Shown here in pieces: positions 8,122 through 15,115 of a stretch of DNA of 26,432 nucleotides. Both the position numbers and the translations under genes were made by a program. Under the pieces are notes generated by a model. It saw only the letters and a list, made by a program, of their open reading frames with translations, did not search any database and was not told where the DNA came from. The stretch is taken from assembly GCF_959025735.1 (NCBI RefSeq), contig NZ_CAUFJQ010000012.1:1-26432 (forward strand), in the 5' to 3' direction. The number at the start of each line of letters is the position of its first letter. The stretch's first letter is position 1. The stretch comes from an uncultured Streptococcus sp. (GTDB lineage: Bacteria; Bacillota; Bacilli; Lactobacillales; Streptococcaceae).

Positions 8122-8156
8122 AACTCCACTTTCAACCTTGAAAGCGGAGTTTTTTT
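8122..8156 (+). terminator. Strong intrinsic terminator
   Basis: AACTCC/GGAGTT and CTTTCAA/TTGAAAG with one A-C mismatch and a 2-base loop (8122-8151), then a T run to 8156. Confidence 0.9.
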
Positions 8157-8228
8157 GTCCTTAGAAATTAGTAACCCACCAGAAATGGAAGTGAAAATTC
8201 TCAAATGAGGGTATCCACTCAATGCACA

Positions 8229-8257
8229 TTGACGAACCTCTGAATTAACTTTATAAT
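8229..8257 (+). promoter_or_regulatory. Promoter of the 144-residue membrane protein gene
   Basis: TTGACG (8229-8234), 17-base spacer, TATAAT (8252-8257): near consensus. Confidence 0.85.
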
Positions 8258-8296
8258 ATAGTTAGTTACAGCATTTCTAAATAAGGAGGCTTCTTT

Positions 8297-8731
8297 ATGC
8301 TTAAGCGGTTAAATGGTTTTAAAAAGTTTTATTTATTCTCTCTAGTTTTTTTAGTCATTGAATTACTATTGGTTGTTTTTGGTCTATCCTTTATTCCGAT
8401 TCTCTGCAGTTTGTGGTTTGACTCTCTGTTTTTCGTATTATTTTGCCATATTTGGACCAACTTTTATAAAAAGAGTGGAGCTGAATCAGTTCATGCTTTC
8501 TCATTCATTTTTAGTTTCATTTTTACTTTATTTTTTTGGGTTTTTCTACACCTGTCCTTTTCCGATACTGAAAATACTATGATCCCTCCAATCTATCATA
8601 GTGCGGAAATCCAAGGGAATTATGTTGAAATTCCCCATGGGGTGATCCCTATAAGAAGTCGTGATTACTATGAACTAGTCAATCCTTTTATTATGAAAAT
8701 AAAAGCGAAATATAGTGATGAAGGGTACTAA
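8297..8731 (+). CDS. Membrane protein of unknown function, intact copy of a tandem pair
   Basis: Unrecognised 144-residue protein. It has a basic N-terminus (MLKRLNGFKK), then three hydrophobic segments at about 11-33, 34-52 and 66-86. After these comes a polar C-terminal domain with IYHSAEIQGNYVEIP and YYELVNPFIMKIKAKY. The ribosome site AAGGAGG precedes the ATG. Immediately downstream (8914-9337) lies a broken paralogue with the same layout and matching stretches (YYELVNPFIMK here, YHELINLFGMK there). The predicted topology leaves the C-terminal domain on one face of the membrane, but which face is not clear. No enzymatic motif is seen. Confidence 0.75.
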   Translation: MLKRLNGFKKFYLFSLVFLVIELLLVVFGLSFIPILCSLWFDSLFFVLFCHIWTNFYKKSGAESVHAFSFIFSFIFTLFFWVFLHLSFSDTENTMIPPIYHSAEIQGNYVEIPHGVIPIRSRDYYELVNPFIMKIKAKYSDEGY

Positions 8732-8913
8732 TCAGAAAGCTGTTTTTTCTTATTCATTATTTCAACTATCTCATTTGCATGTACAGTTACGGTTAAGATT
8801 GTCATTAGGAACCAAGAGAATGTAGAAAGTATTTTTAAAATTTTGATGTTTTTTCCCGTAAGAGATAGAAGTATAATGAAAAAAACAAAGCAATAGTATA
8901 AATGAGCTTCAAT

Positions 8914-9337
8914 CATGTAAAAGCGACTAAATGTGTTTTTTTGTATTATATCTCCTATTTTTTGTGATTTGGATTGGACAGATATATTTGCAAAGTTTAG
9001 GTTTATCTTTTACTCATTTTTTGTTGAACAAATGGTTTTCTTTTCTATTTATCGCTATATTTTTTCATCCATGGTTTTTTTATAAAAAAGGTCATTTAAA
9101 GAAACTCATACCTTTCTCCATTTCCTAACTGTTATTGTTGGATTTGGTATTTTTATGGTTAGTTTCGCGATATTTCAGGTAGCCTCAACTGTTGAATTTT
9201 CAATCATGAACTATCGTTTGGAAGGTGATGTAATTTTTTTATACGAACAGCCTTTATTGCAATTCCCAGCTTACCATGAATTAATCAATCTCTTTGGCAT
9301 GAAGAAAGAAATAGAGAAGAAAGTATATATTGATTAA
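8914..9337 (+). pseudogene. Decayed tandem paralogue of the 8297-8731 membrane protein
   Basis: The DNA at 8914 (ATG-TAA-AAGCGACTAAATG) aligns with the start of the intact copy (ATG-CTT-AAGCGGTTAAATG). Codon 2 is a stop, and a frame change follows within about ten codons. A readable frame then runs from 8931 (FFVLYLLFFVIWIG and FHPWFFYKKG, like FYKKSG in the intact copy) to a stop at 9126-9128. The C-terminal part continues in another frame (FLTVIVGFGIFMVSFAIF, then YHELINLFGMKKEIEKKV to the stop at 9335-9337). At least three lesions are therefore needed to explain it. No ribosome site serves the internal ATGs at 8931 or 9155. A sequencing error could account for one break, not all. Confidence 0.65.
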
Positions 9338-9363
9338 TTGTTAACATTATAGAAAGGAAATTT

Positions 9364-9834
9364 ATGTCACGCGCAACATCTACTGTACTTACTAATCTTT
9401 GTTTGGTGGAAGATCCTAAGAATGGAAAAGTAGTCCTCCAATACCGCTCGCCAGAGCGTTACAAGAAATGGTCTGGCTATGCCTTTCCTGGAGGCCATAT
9501 TGAAGAAGGAGAAAGCCTTGTAGAATCCGTCATTCGTGAAGTTTACGAAGAGACAGGCCTTACGATTGCAGATCCAAAACTCGTCGCAGTCAAAGACTGG
9601 GAGCCAGATGAGGGAGGCCGCTATATTGTCTTTTGCTACAAAGCGACAGAATTTACAGGCCAGCTCAGATCATCTGAAGAAGGAGAAGTTTCTTGGGTTG
9701 AGAAGGACCAATTAGAAAAGTTGGACTTGTCCTACGACATGCTTCCTCTGCTGGAAGTGATGGAAGACCCGGACTTGTCTGAGTTCTATTATCGCAAACG
9801 GACAGACGACGACTGGGAAAAATTAAGATTTTAA
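9364..9834 (+). CDS. Nudix hydrolase (MutX/8-oxo-dGTP diphosphatase-like)
   Basis: 156-residue pyrophosphohydrolase. A complete Nudix box G-x5-E-x7-REVYEETGL runs from 44 to 66 (G44, E50, R58, E59, E62, E63), with the preceding WSGYAFPGG. Streptococcal relatives of this size and N-terminus (MSRATSTVLTNLC) are annotated as MutX-type 8-oxo-dGTP diphosphatases that clean the nucleotide pool; the exact substrate is inference. Ribosome site AAAGGA precedes the ATG by 5 bases. It is closed by a terminator that begins at its own stop codon, so it is a separate unit from the ABC operon that follows. Confidence 0.9.
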   Translation: MSRATSTVLTNLCLVEDPKNGKVVLQYRSPERYKKWSGYAFPGGHIEEGESLVESVIREVYEETGLTIADPKLVAVKDWEPDEGGRYIVFCYKATEFTGQLRSSEEGEVSWVEKDQLEKLDLSYDMLPLLEVMEDPDLSEFYYRKRTDDDWEKLRF

Positions 9835-9867
9835 GCAAAGGGCTAGAGGTATCTAGCTTTTTTGCTT
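9833..9867 (+). terminator. Terminator of the Nudix gene
   Basis: Inner stem GCTAGA/TCTAGC with GGTA loop (9842-9857), then a T run to 9863. An outer AAGCAAA/TTTGCTT pairing (9833-9839 with 9861-9867) allows a longer stem. Confidence 0.85.
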
Positions 9868-9902
9868 GCAAGGTAAAAGAAGTAAGAATATTCCATTCGT
9901 GC

Positions 9903-9931
9903 TTGAATCTGCTTAAAAAAAGTACTATAGT
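9903..9931 (+). promoter_or_regulatory. Promoter of the small-protein/ABC transporter operon
   Basis: TTGAAT (9903-9908), 17-base spacer, TATAGT (9926-9931), about 57 bases before the first ATG. Confidence 0.75.
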
Positions 9932-9987
9932 ATAAGCATAAAATACAATTGTAATCTTTCATACTGTGAATAGAAAGAAGGCAAGAT

Positions 9988-10128
9988 ATGAAATTACAAT
10001 TTAGAATCCTTATAGGAATTTGCTTCTTGATCGGTGCCTTAGTCTTTGCCTTTCAAAAGGAATGGTTATACGCTTTGCTGTTGCTTTTAGTTGGAGCTTC
10101 TTACCTTTATAAAGGAGTGCGTCGATGA
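9988..10128 (+). CDS. 46-residue two-helix membrane protein, first gene of an ABC operon
   Basis: A short gene: the ATG at 9988 follows AGAAGG and reads 46 codons to a TGA at 10126-10128. The product has a basic N-terminus (MKLQFR), a helix ILIGICFLIGALVFAF, a short turn QKEW, a second helix YALLLLLVGASYLY and a basic end KGVRR. The stop overlaps the next start as ATGA (10125-10128), so translation of the ABC ATPase is probably coupled to it. The size and pattern resemble small uncharacterised streptococcal DUF proteins (possibly DUF3188), which I cannot confirm by eye. Function unknown; an accessory subunit of the transporter is a reasonable guess from position. Confidence 0.75.
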   Translation: MKLQFRILIGICFLIGALVFAFQKEWLYALLLLLVGASYLYKGVRR

Positions 10129-10829
10129 AGAGTAAGTGTTTAAACATCAAGGGGCTAAACGTTTGGTATAAAAAAGACAAGCCCATTATAAAAGATACGA
10201 ATTTGCTTGTACCCAATCATTCTGTAGTAGGGTTGATTGGTCGAAATGGAGCTGGGAAGACAACCTTGCTAAAAGCTTTAAGTAGTGTCTTTGATCATCG
10301 GCAGTATGCAGTTGAGACTGTTACCATAGAAGACAAGGCGACCTCTTTTCAAACGAATTTCTATAAGAGCCGTACCTATACAGTTTTTACTGAAAACAAT
10401 AGTTTTTTAAACTGGGATTTTGTTCACTATTTTAATTTTGTCTGTCGTTTGTATCATCGAAAGAGAGATGAAACGTTATTGCAGGACCTGATCTCAGGCT
10501 TTCATTTTGAAGAATTTCTCAACACCGACATTGGTAGTTTGTCAACGGGAAATAAGAAGAAAGTCTTCTTGATCACAGCTTTTTATCTCAAAACTCCTCT
10601 CCTTATTTTGGACGAACCATTTGATGGCCTTGATTTTGATGCGACAGAATTTCTATATGGTTTGCTATTGCAGTATAAAGAAGAAGGCTCTATTCTGATG
10701 AGTTCGCATATCGCAGAGAGTATCGTTCGGGTGTGTGATACAGCTTATTCTATTGAAGATGGTCACCTAGACGCGATCGAATCGAATTTAGAAGATTGGT
10801 TTCGTGACGTCAATCGTCAGAGGGGGTAG
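10125..10829 (+). CDS. ABC transporter ATP-binding protein, exporter type
   Basis: 234-residue ATPase. Walker A GRNGAGKT (39-46), Walker B LLILDEP (159-165), D-loop GLD (168-170) and switch His195 (SSH) are intact. Two motifs deviate: the signature is LSTGN (139-143) instead of LSGGQ, and the Q-loop region reads VFTENN (87-92) with no Gln. LSxGx variants are common in ABC-2 type drug, lantibiotic and bacteriocin exporters. It is translationally coupled to the 46-residue protein upstream and is followed after 3 bases by a permease gene, so the three should form one complex. The cargo is unknown; no precursor peptide or modification enzyme lies nearby. Confidence 0.9.
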   Translation: MKSKCLNIKGLNVWYKKDKPIIKDTNLLVPNHSVVGLIGRNGAGKTTLLKALSSVFDHRQYAVETVTIEDKATSFQTNFYKSRTYTVFTENNSFLNWDFVHYFNFVCRLYHRKRDETLLQDLISGFHFEEFLNTDIGSLSTGNKKKVFLITAFYLKTPLLILDEPFDGLDFDATEFLYGLLLQYKEEGSILMSSHIAESIVRVCDTAYSIEDGHLDAIESNLEDWFRDVNRQRG

Positions 10830-10832
10830 AGC

Positions 10833-11930
10833 ATGCTACTAGCTATTTTTAGAGATTTGGTATCCAAAAATCGGCTCTTCTTGTTCTTAACTTCCTTAGC
10901 CTTTGCTCTTTATTACCATCTTGTTGGGGCAAAATTTTCTACAAGCTTTCAAGTCTTGCTGATCAGTACGGCTATTGTTACTGCTCTATCAACCTTTCAA
11001 TTACTGTATTCCTATTTTTCGATGGACAGGGTCCAAGCATACTACCAGCTTCCTTTGTCTCTCAATCGTTTTAAAGGGTCTTTTCTGACGGTAACCTTTC
11101 TTCTCAATTTACTAGAGCGCGTGCTGTTGTTGATCCTCTTTTTAGGAGTCAGGTTAGACCTGCTACAATCCTTTAAGCTCGTCCTCCTTTCTTTACTGGT
11201 GATACTAAGTGTGTTTTATGTCTTTATCCAGTTCAATACGAGGCCTAGTTTTCTAGGAGGAGTCCTCATTTCTGTAACGACTGTTCTTACAGTGTCTTCT
11301 TTATGGGTCCAACAAGTGCCCTATATGGTCTTACTTTCAGCCCTTGTTACTATCTTAATTTTTAAAAACGAGGACCTGGTCGCGATTTCAAAAAATGATC
11401 AGCTGCTCGTCGCAAAGAGCAGAAGTGGCAATTATTTTTGGATTTCCTTGTTTCAAGAACGCTATTTTTCCATCAATTTTGTCTTTACTCTCATCTTCCT
11501 CCTTCTCATTCTGATACAGGATTATGAGGCTCCATTAAAAATCATCATCCTTTTAACGATTGCTTCTGTCAACACGCCATTAACCACTCTCATTTCCGCT
11601 GATAAAGATTTGATCGATCATGTCAAGTCTCTTCCTAAGAGTCGGTTCTTTTACTTGATGTATTACCGTGTATTGCTGACCTATTTCCTATCTGTGAATC
11701 TATTTGTTGCTCTTTTATTAAAAATGGTGGTCATACCTGACTTGGGGATCCTATTTCTACTAGGAGTGATGATTCTAGCAGTAGTGGAAGCTGTTTTGCA
11801 CTTACTTATTGAAATCTATTTCCCTTTAAGAAAATGGAATTTAAAGAGGGAATGTTGGAAACACCCAAGAAAATACATTGTTCCTAGTATCGTCTTCTTA
11901 CTTAGTTGGAGTCTACTATTCTGCTTCTAA
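10833..11930 (+). CDS. ABC transporter permease, ABC-2-like membrane subunit
   Basis: 365-residue integral membrane protein with ten or more hydrophobic segments. The sequence falls into two halves with similar short loops before a helix: YYQLPLSLNRFKG near residue 71 and VKSLPKSRFFYL near 264 each join a Leu-Pro-Ser/Lys turn to an aromatic-rich helix. The repeat suggests an internally duplicated membrane unit. No ATPase motif. The ribosome site AGGGGG sits 6-7 bases before the ATG, inside the ATPase stop region. It is the last gene of the operon; the next gene has its own promoter. I infer export rather than import because no binding protein is present. Confidence 0.8.
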   Translation: MLLAIFRDLVSKNRLFLFLTSLAFALYYHLVGAKFSTSFQVLLISTAIVTALSTFQLLYSYFSMDRVQAYYQLPLSLNRFKGSFLTVTFLLNLLERVLLLILFLGVRLDLLQSFKLVLLSLLVILSVFYVFIQFNTRPSFLGGVLISVTTVLTVSSLWVQQVPYMVLLSALVTILIFKNEDLVAISKNDQLLVAKSRSGNYFWISLFQERYFSINFVFTLIFLLLILIQDYEAPLKIIILLTIASVNTPLTTLISADKDLIDHVKSLPKSRFFYLMYYRVLLTYFLSVNLFVALLLKMVVIPDLGILFLLGVMILAVVEAVLHLLIEIYFPLRKWNLKRECWKHPRKYIVPSIVFLLSWSLLFCF

Positions 11931-11946
11931 GGAATTGCCCCTTCGC

Positions 11947-11975
11947 TTGTATCCGCTTCTTAATTGTAGTATGAT
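11947..11975 (+). promoter_or_regulatory. Promoter of the thioesterase/HAD pair
   Basis: TTGTAT (11947-11952), 17-base spacer, TATGAT (11970-11975). Confidence 0.7.
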
Positions 11976-12013
11976 AGAGGAGTTGAAAAGATGCTAGAAA
12001 AGGTGGCAAGTAT

Positions 12014-12418
12014 ATGAAAGATTTTCACTTTGATGCAATTGCTGCATTTGAAAATTATGAAATCGAAAAGATGAGAGATGGCCATGTAGTGGTGACAACC
12101 AAGGTCGTGGAATCATCGCTCAATTATTATGGAAATGCGCACGGAGGCTATCTCTTTACCTTGTGTGACCAAGTCAGTGGTTTGGTCGTGGTTTCTCAAG
12201 GTGTCGATGGGGTGACCTTGCAATCCTCGATCAATTACTTGAAAGCAGGGCGTCTGGGTGATGTCCTCACGATCCATGGCGAATGTGTCCACAGTGGACG
12301 GACGACTCGAGTTGTGGATGTTGATATTACCAATCAAGACGGGGCCAATGTCTGCAAGGCAACCTTCACTATGTTTGTTACGGGAGTGAGAGATGAATCC
12401 GCACAAGTACGCATTTAA
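12014..12418 (+). CDS. PaaI family hotdog-fold thioesterase
   Basis: 134-residue acyl-CoA thioesterase of the 4HBT/PaaI group. The active-site helix is visible as NAHGGYLFTLCDQVSG (41-56): the HGG turn precedes the central helix and Asp52 is in the usual catalytic position. The second half has the typical beta strands (VTLQSSINYLKAGRLGDVL, then TRVVDVDITN). The substrate is unknown; phenylacetate catabolism genes are absent here, so the PaaI name refers only to family. Its last 26 bases overlap the following HAD gene, which suggests co-translation. Confidence 0.88.
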   Translation: MKDFHFDAIAAFENYEIEKMRDGHVVVTTKVVESSLNYYGNAHGGYLFTLCDQVSGLVVVSQGVDGVTLQSSINYLKAGRLGDVLTIHGECVHSGRTTRVVDVDITNQDGANVCKATFTMFVTGVRDESAQVRI

Positions 12419-13145
12419 AAACTATATTTTTGATTTGTATGGAACCTTGGTCGACATCGAAACCGATGAGTCGAGTCCCATTTTATGGGATACCATGGCT
12501 CAGATCTACCAATCCTACGGGGCAAGTTACACAGGAGAAGGCTTGCGACTGCGTTATGGAGAGTTGGTGCAACAAGCCGAAGAAGACTTGGCTAAGGAAA
12601 AACAAGTTGCCTACCCAGAGATTGATCTGACGGTCATCTTTGTGCAATTGTATTTAGAAGGTCATCCAAGTGGGGATAGTGTTGCCCACCTCAAAGAGTG
12701 GGGACGTTTGATTGCGCGGACTTTCCGTGTCCTTTCTCGCAAACGGTTGGAGCTTTATCCTTACACGAAAGAAGTATTAGAGGATATGAAAGCTGCAGGT
12801 TGCCGAATCTTTCTTTTATCCAATGCCCAAGCAGATTTTACCAATCCGGAGATTGATTTGGTTGGTTTGAGAGAGCTTTTCCATGCCATTTACTTGTCCT
12901 CTGATGCAGGTATTCGTAAACCTCAGCCAGAGTTTCTCTTGGAAGTGATGAAAGAACACCAATTGAACCCTGAGAAAACGGTCATGGTGGGGAATGACTT
13001 TACAACTGATGTCGCTGTTGCCCAAAGTATCGGGATGGAGAGTATCTTGATCAATACCTTCCCATACTCTGAAGCTGAACTGCGCGAGAAGAATCAAGCA
13101 GGCGTGCGCGTGATTCGAGATATTCAAGAATTGCAGGAAGATTGA
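12393..13145 (+). CDS. HAD family hydrolase with DxYGT motif
   Basis: 250-residue haloacid dehalogenase-superfamily enzyme. Motif I FDLYGTL has nucleophile Asp14, but the usual second Asp is Tyr16; motif II is LLSNAQ (141-146, Ser143), motif III Lys176 in GIRKPQPEF, motif IV VGNDFTTDV (199-207). DxYGT is the form found in L-2-haloacid dehalogenases and some phosphatase-like relatives, so the reaction is uncertain. An alpha-helical C1 cap lies between about 25 and 115. The start lies inside the thioesterase gene (26-base overlap) behind GGGAGTGAG, which is an acceptable ribosome site. A terminator follows directly. Confidence 0.85.
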   Translation: MNPHKYAFKNYIFDLYGTLVDIETDESSPILWDTMAQIYQSYGASYTGEGLRLRYGELVQQAEEDLAKEKQVAYPEIDLTVIFVQLYLEGHPSGDSVAHLKEWGRLIARTFRVLSRKRLELYPYTKEVLEDMKAAGCRIFLLSNAQADFTNPEIDLVGLRELFHAIYLSSDAGIRKPQPEFLLEVMKEHQLNPEKTVMVGNDFTTDVAVAQSIGMESILINTFPYSEAELREKNQAGVRVIRDIQELQED

Positions 13146-13160
13146 AAATATCATCCATGT

Positions 13161-13186
13161 AGGGAGGCTAAGTCGCCTCCTTTTTT
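13161..13186 (+). terminator. Terminator of the thioesterase/HAD unit
   Basis: GGAGGC/GCCTCC stem with 6-base loop (13163-13180) followed by TTTTTT (13181-13186). Confidence 0.88.
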
Positions 13187-13213
13187 CTTGAAAATGCTAC
13201 AGTCGAGCAGGAT

Positions 13214-13242
13214 TTGTCAAATTTTCGCTTTCATGGTATACT
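13214..13242 (+). promoter_or_regulatory. Promoter of the PhnA-like gene
   Basis: TTGTCA (13214-13219), 17-base spacer, TATACT (13237-13242). The ATG at 13243 is adjacent to the -10 box and would lie upstream of the transcript start. Confidence 0.85.
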
Positions 13243-13272
13243 ATGAAAGTTAATTTGAATAAGGAGATAAAA

Positions 13273-13608
13273 ATGAATAACTTACCAAACTGTCCAAAAT
13301 GTAACTCTGAATACGTCTATGAAGATGGAGCGCTCTTGGTGTGCCCAGAGTGTGCGTATGAATGGAATCCAGCTGAAGTCGAAGAAGAAGAGGGTGTCGT
13401 AGCGATTGATGCCAACGGAAACAAATTGGCTGATGGCGATACAGTGACATTGATCAAAGATTTGAAAGTCAAGGGTGCACCGAAGGATTTGAAACAAGGT
13501 ACGCGCGTGAAAAACATCCGTATCGTTGAAGGAGACCACAACATCGATTGTAAGATTGATGGCTTTGGTGCAATGAAACTCAAATCAGAATTTGTGAAGA
13601 AAATCTAA
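13273..13608 (+). CDS. PhnA/YjdM-like zinc-ribbon protein
   Basis: 111-residue protein. The N-terminal zinc ribbon has two CxxC knuckles (CPKC at 7-10 and CPEC further on, before YEWNP), then an acidic linker EEEEG and the C-terminal KOW-like domain (DANGNKLADGDTVTLIKDLKVKG). This layout is that of the protein historically called PhnA (alkylphosphonate utilisation, YjdM); in most bacteria, as here, no phosphonate genes are near and the role is unknown. The start at 13273 is chosen for AAGGAG upstream; the in-frame ATG at 13243 lies against the promoter. Confidence 0.92.
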   Translation: MNNLPNCPKCNSEYVYEDGALLVCPECAYEWNPAEVEEEEGVVAIDANGNKLADGDTVTLIKDLKVKGAPKDLKQGTRVKNIRIVEGDHNIDCKIDGFGAMKLKSEFVKKI

Positions 13609-13618
13609 AGATAAGAGG

Positions 13619-13640
13619 AAGGGCCTAGCCCCTTTTCTTT
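13619..13640 (+). terminator. Short hairpin between the PhnA-like and Pr6Pr genes
   Basis: GGGC-CTA-GCCC (13621-13631) followed by CTTTTCTTT. The stem is short and the T run is interrupted, so readthrough into the next gene is likely. Confidence 0.45.
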
Positions 13641-13652
13641 CAGGAGAATACT

Positions 13653-14288
13653 ATGAAATTCAAACTATTGTTTAGCTATCGTTTTCTATTGTTTATCTTA
13701 AGTGTGCTCGGCGTTTATCTGCAACTGACCAAGCATGGGGGCTTTGGCATGATGCTCTATTACACTATTTTATCCAACATGTTGGTCATGTTCTTTATGG
13801 GAGACATGGTTTGGCGCATGGTTCGAGGGCGTTCGACCCAGACTCAGGGCTACCTTCGTATGAAAGGCGCAGTTACCATGTCCATTATGATCACCTGTGT
13901 CATCTACCACTTTATGTTGGCGCCTATTGCGACACCTGAGAAGTTTTATCGTTTGGAAAACTTCCTTTGTCATTACATCGTTCCTCTGATGTTCTTCTTT
14001 GATACCCTAGTGATTGATAAAGCCAAGCAATACCGTAAGTTCGATCCCTTCCTTTGGACCTCGATTCCCCTGGCTTACATGCTCTTTGCCCTTCTCAATG
14101 GTTTGGTCTTGAAGTGGCCAATTCCAGGTGCAAAAGATAGTCCCTTTGCCTATTTCTTTATCAATGTGAATAAATACGGCTGGGCCTTTGTTGGCAAATG
14201 GGTGGTGATCATCTTTATCGCTTACCTCTTAGCTGGCTATGTGCTCTATGGAATTAAAAATATCAAGCGGAAATCGGCTGTTTCTTAG
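13653..14288 (+). CDS. Pr6Pr family integral membrane protein
   Basis: 211-residue protein with about six transmembrane segments (near 9-25, 33-52, 72-90, 104-121, 134-153, 181-201). Conserved polar residues inside the membrane regions include His86 (IYHFML), His107 (NFLCHYIVP) and Asp117 (FFFDTLV); the WPIPGAKDSPFAYFFINVNKYGW loop (155-177) is characteristic of the Pr6Pr/FAR-17a/AIG1-like group. In eukaryotes relatives are serine/threonine hydrolases acting on unusual lipids; whether the streptococcal proteins do so is unknown. Ribosome site AGGAG is 8 bases upstream. It probably shares the transcript of the PhnA-like gene. Confidence 0.8.
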   Translation: MKFKLLFSYRFLLFILSVLGVYLQLTKHGGFGMMLYYTILSNMLVMFFMGDMVWRMVRGRSTQTQGYLRMKGAVTMSIMITCVIYHFMLAPIATPEKFYRLENFLCHYIVPLMFFFDTLVIDKAKQYRKFDPFLWTSIPLAYMLFALLNGLVLKWPIPGAKDSPFAYFFINVNKYGWAFVGKWVVIIFIAYLLAGYVLYGIKNIKRKSAVS

Positions 14289-14357
14289 TAAAAGCCGAAC
14301 ATTATTCAGACGAAAAGTCATGTTTTTAAATTTTTTTGAAAAAAGTTGAGTTTTTTC

Positions 14358-14386
14358 TTGCATGTCGTTTGAAACTGTGATATAGT
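14358..14386 (+). promoter_or_regulatory. Promoter of the pyr operon
   Basis: TTGCAT (14358-14363), 17-base spacer, TATAGT (14381-14386). The predicted start near 14393 is just ahead of the PyrR-binding hairpin. Confidence 0.8.
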
Positions 14387-14403
14387 TATCTCAATTAAAT
14401 AAA

Positions 14404-14530
14404 TCCTTTAATCCTGTCCCGTGAGGCAGGCAAGGAGACTGTGAAAAACAATGGCTAGGACCATAGGGCGAGACTCTATCCTCTTAGACCATCCATTTGC
14501 TGAACCTCCTTGAAAAAGGAGGTTTTTCTT
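14404..14530 (+). promoter_or_regulatory. PyrR-binding attenuator (anti-antiterminator and terminator)
   Basis: The PyrR site is a stem TCCTT/AAGGA (14404-14408 with 14432-14436) and CCTG/CAGG (14413-14416 with 14427-14430), with the conserved loop TCCCGTGAGG. The terminator is AACCTCCTT/AAGGAGGTT (14503-14511 with 14516-14524) followed by T. AAGGAG at 14432-14437 is exactly complementary to CTCCTT at 14506-14511, so the two folds exclude each other: without PyrR-UMP an antiterminator can form. This is the classic pyr attenuation system of Gram-positive bacteria. Confidence 0.93.
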
Positions 14531-14550
14531 TTACAACTAAGGAGGACTGA

Positions 14551-15069
14551 ATGAAAACCAAAGAAGTCGTTGATGATTTGACGATGAAACGGGCCATTAC
14601 CCGCATCACCTACGAAATCATTGAACGAAACAAAGATTTAAGCCAGATTGTACTGGTGGGGATCAAGACGCGTGGTGTATACATCGCTCGCCGGATCCAA
14701 GAACGCCTCTCTCAGCTGGAACAAATCGATGTCCCTGTAGCAGAACTAGATACCAAGCCTTTCCGAGATGACATGAAGGCGACTGAGGATACGACGGTCT
14801 TACCAGTTGATATCGCTCATAGAGAAGTCATTTTGATCGATGATGTCCTCTATACAGGTCGCACGATTCGCGCTGCCATTGACAATCTGGTCAGTCACGG
14901 TCGTCCTGCTCGAGTGAGTCTGGCGGTTCTCGTCGACCGTGGGCATCGGGAGTTGCCGATTCGTCCGGACTTTGTTGGGAAAAATATCCCGACAAGTAAG
15001 TCAGAGGAAATCATTGTCGAGATGGTGGAGCTAGACGGTCAAGACCGCGTCCTCATCAAAGAAGCTTAA
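14551..15069 (+). CDS. pyrR: PyrR: pyr attenuator protein and uracil phosphoribosyltransferase
   Basis: 172-residue RNA-binding regulator that, with UMP bound, stabilises the anti-antiterminator in the leader and stops transcription; it also has weak uracil phosphoribosyltransferase activity. The PRPP-binding motif VILIDDVLYTGRTIRAA is at 93-109. The N-terminal KEVVDDLTMKRAITRIT and the Arg-rich SLAVLVDRGHRELPIRPDFVGKNIPTS region are standard for PyrR. AAGGAGG (14539-14545) precedes the ATG. It is the first gene after its own attenuator, so the system is self-regulated by pyrimidine supply. Confidence 0.97.
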   Translation: MKTKEVVDDLTMKRAITRITYEIIERNKDLSQIVLVGIKTRGVYIARRIQERLSQLEQIDVPVAELDTKPFRDDMKATEDTTVLPVDIAHREVILIDDVLYTGRTIRAAIDNLVSHGRPARVSLAVLVDRGHRELPIRPDFVGKNIPTSKSEEIIVEMVELDGQDRVLIKEA

Positions 15070-15115
15070 ACAAATTGTAAATTATTTGCATTCACATTAT
15101 AAAAGGAGAATCAAC

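Noticed and set aside
8728..8916. Minus-strand frame of 62 codons with two hydrophobic stretches between the tandem membrane protein copies
   Set aside because: No ribosome site precedes the ATG, it overlaps the end of the 8297-8731 gene and the start of the pseudogene, and long hydrophobic frames arise easily in such AT-rich DNA. A remnant gene is possible but unsupported.
15075..15103. TTGTAA-17-TATAAA resembling a promoter before pyrB
   Set aside because: Transcription would begin near 15110, after the AAAAGGAGA ribosome site and 6 bases before the ATG, so it cannot make a translatable pyrB message of normal form. Probably chance in an AT-rich spacer.
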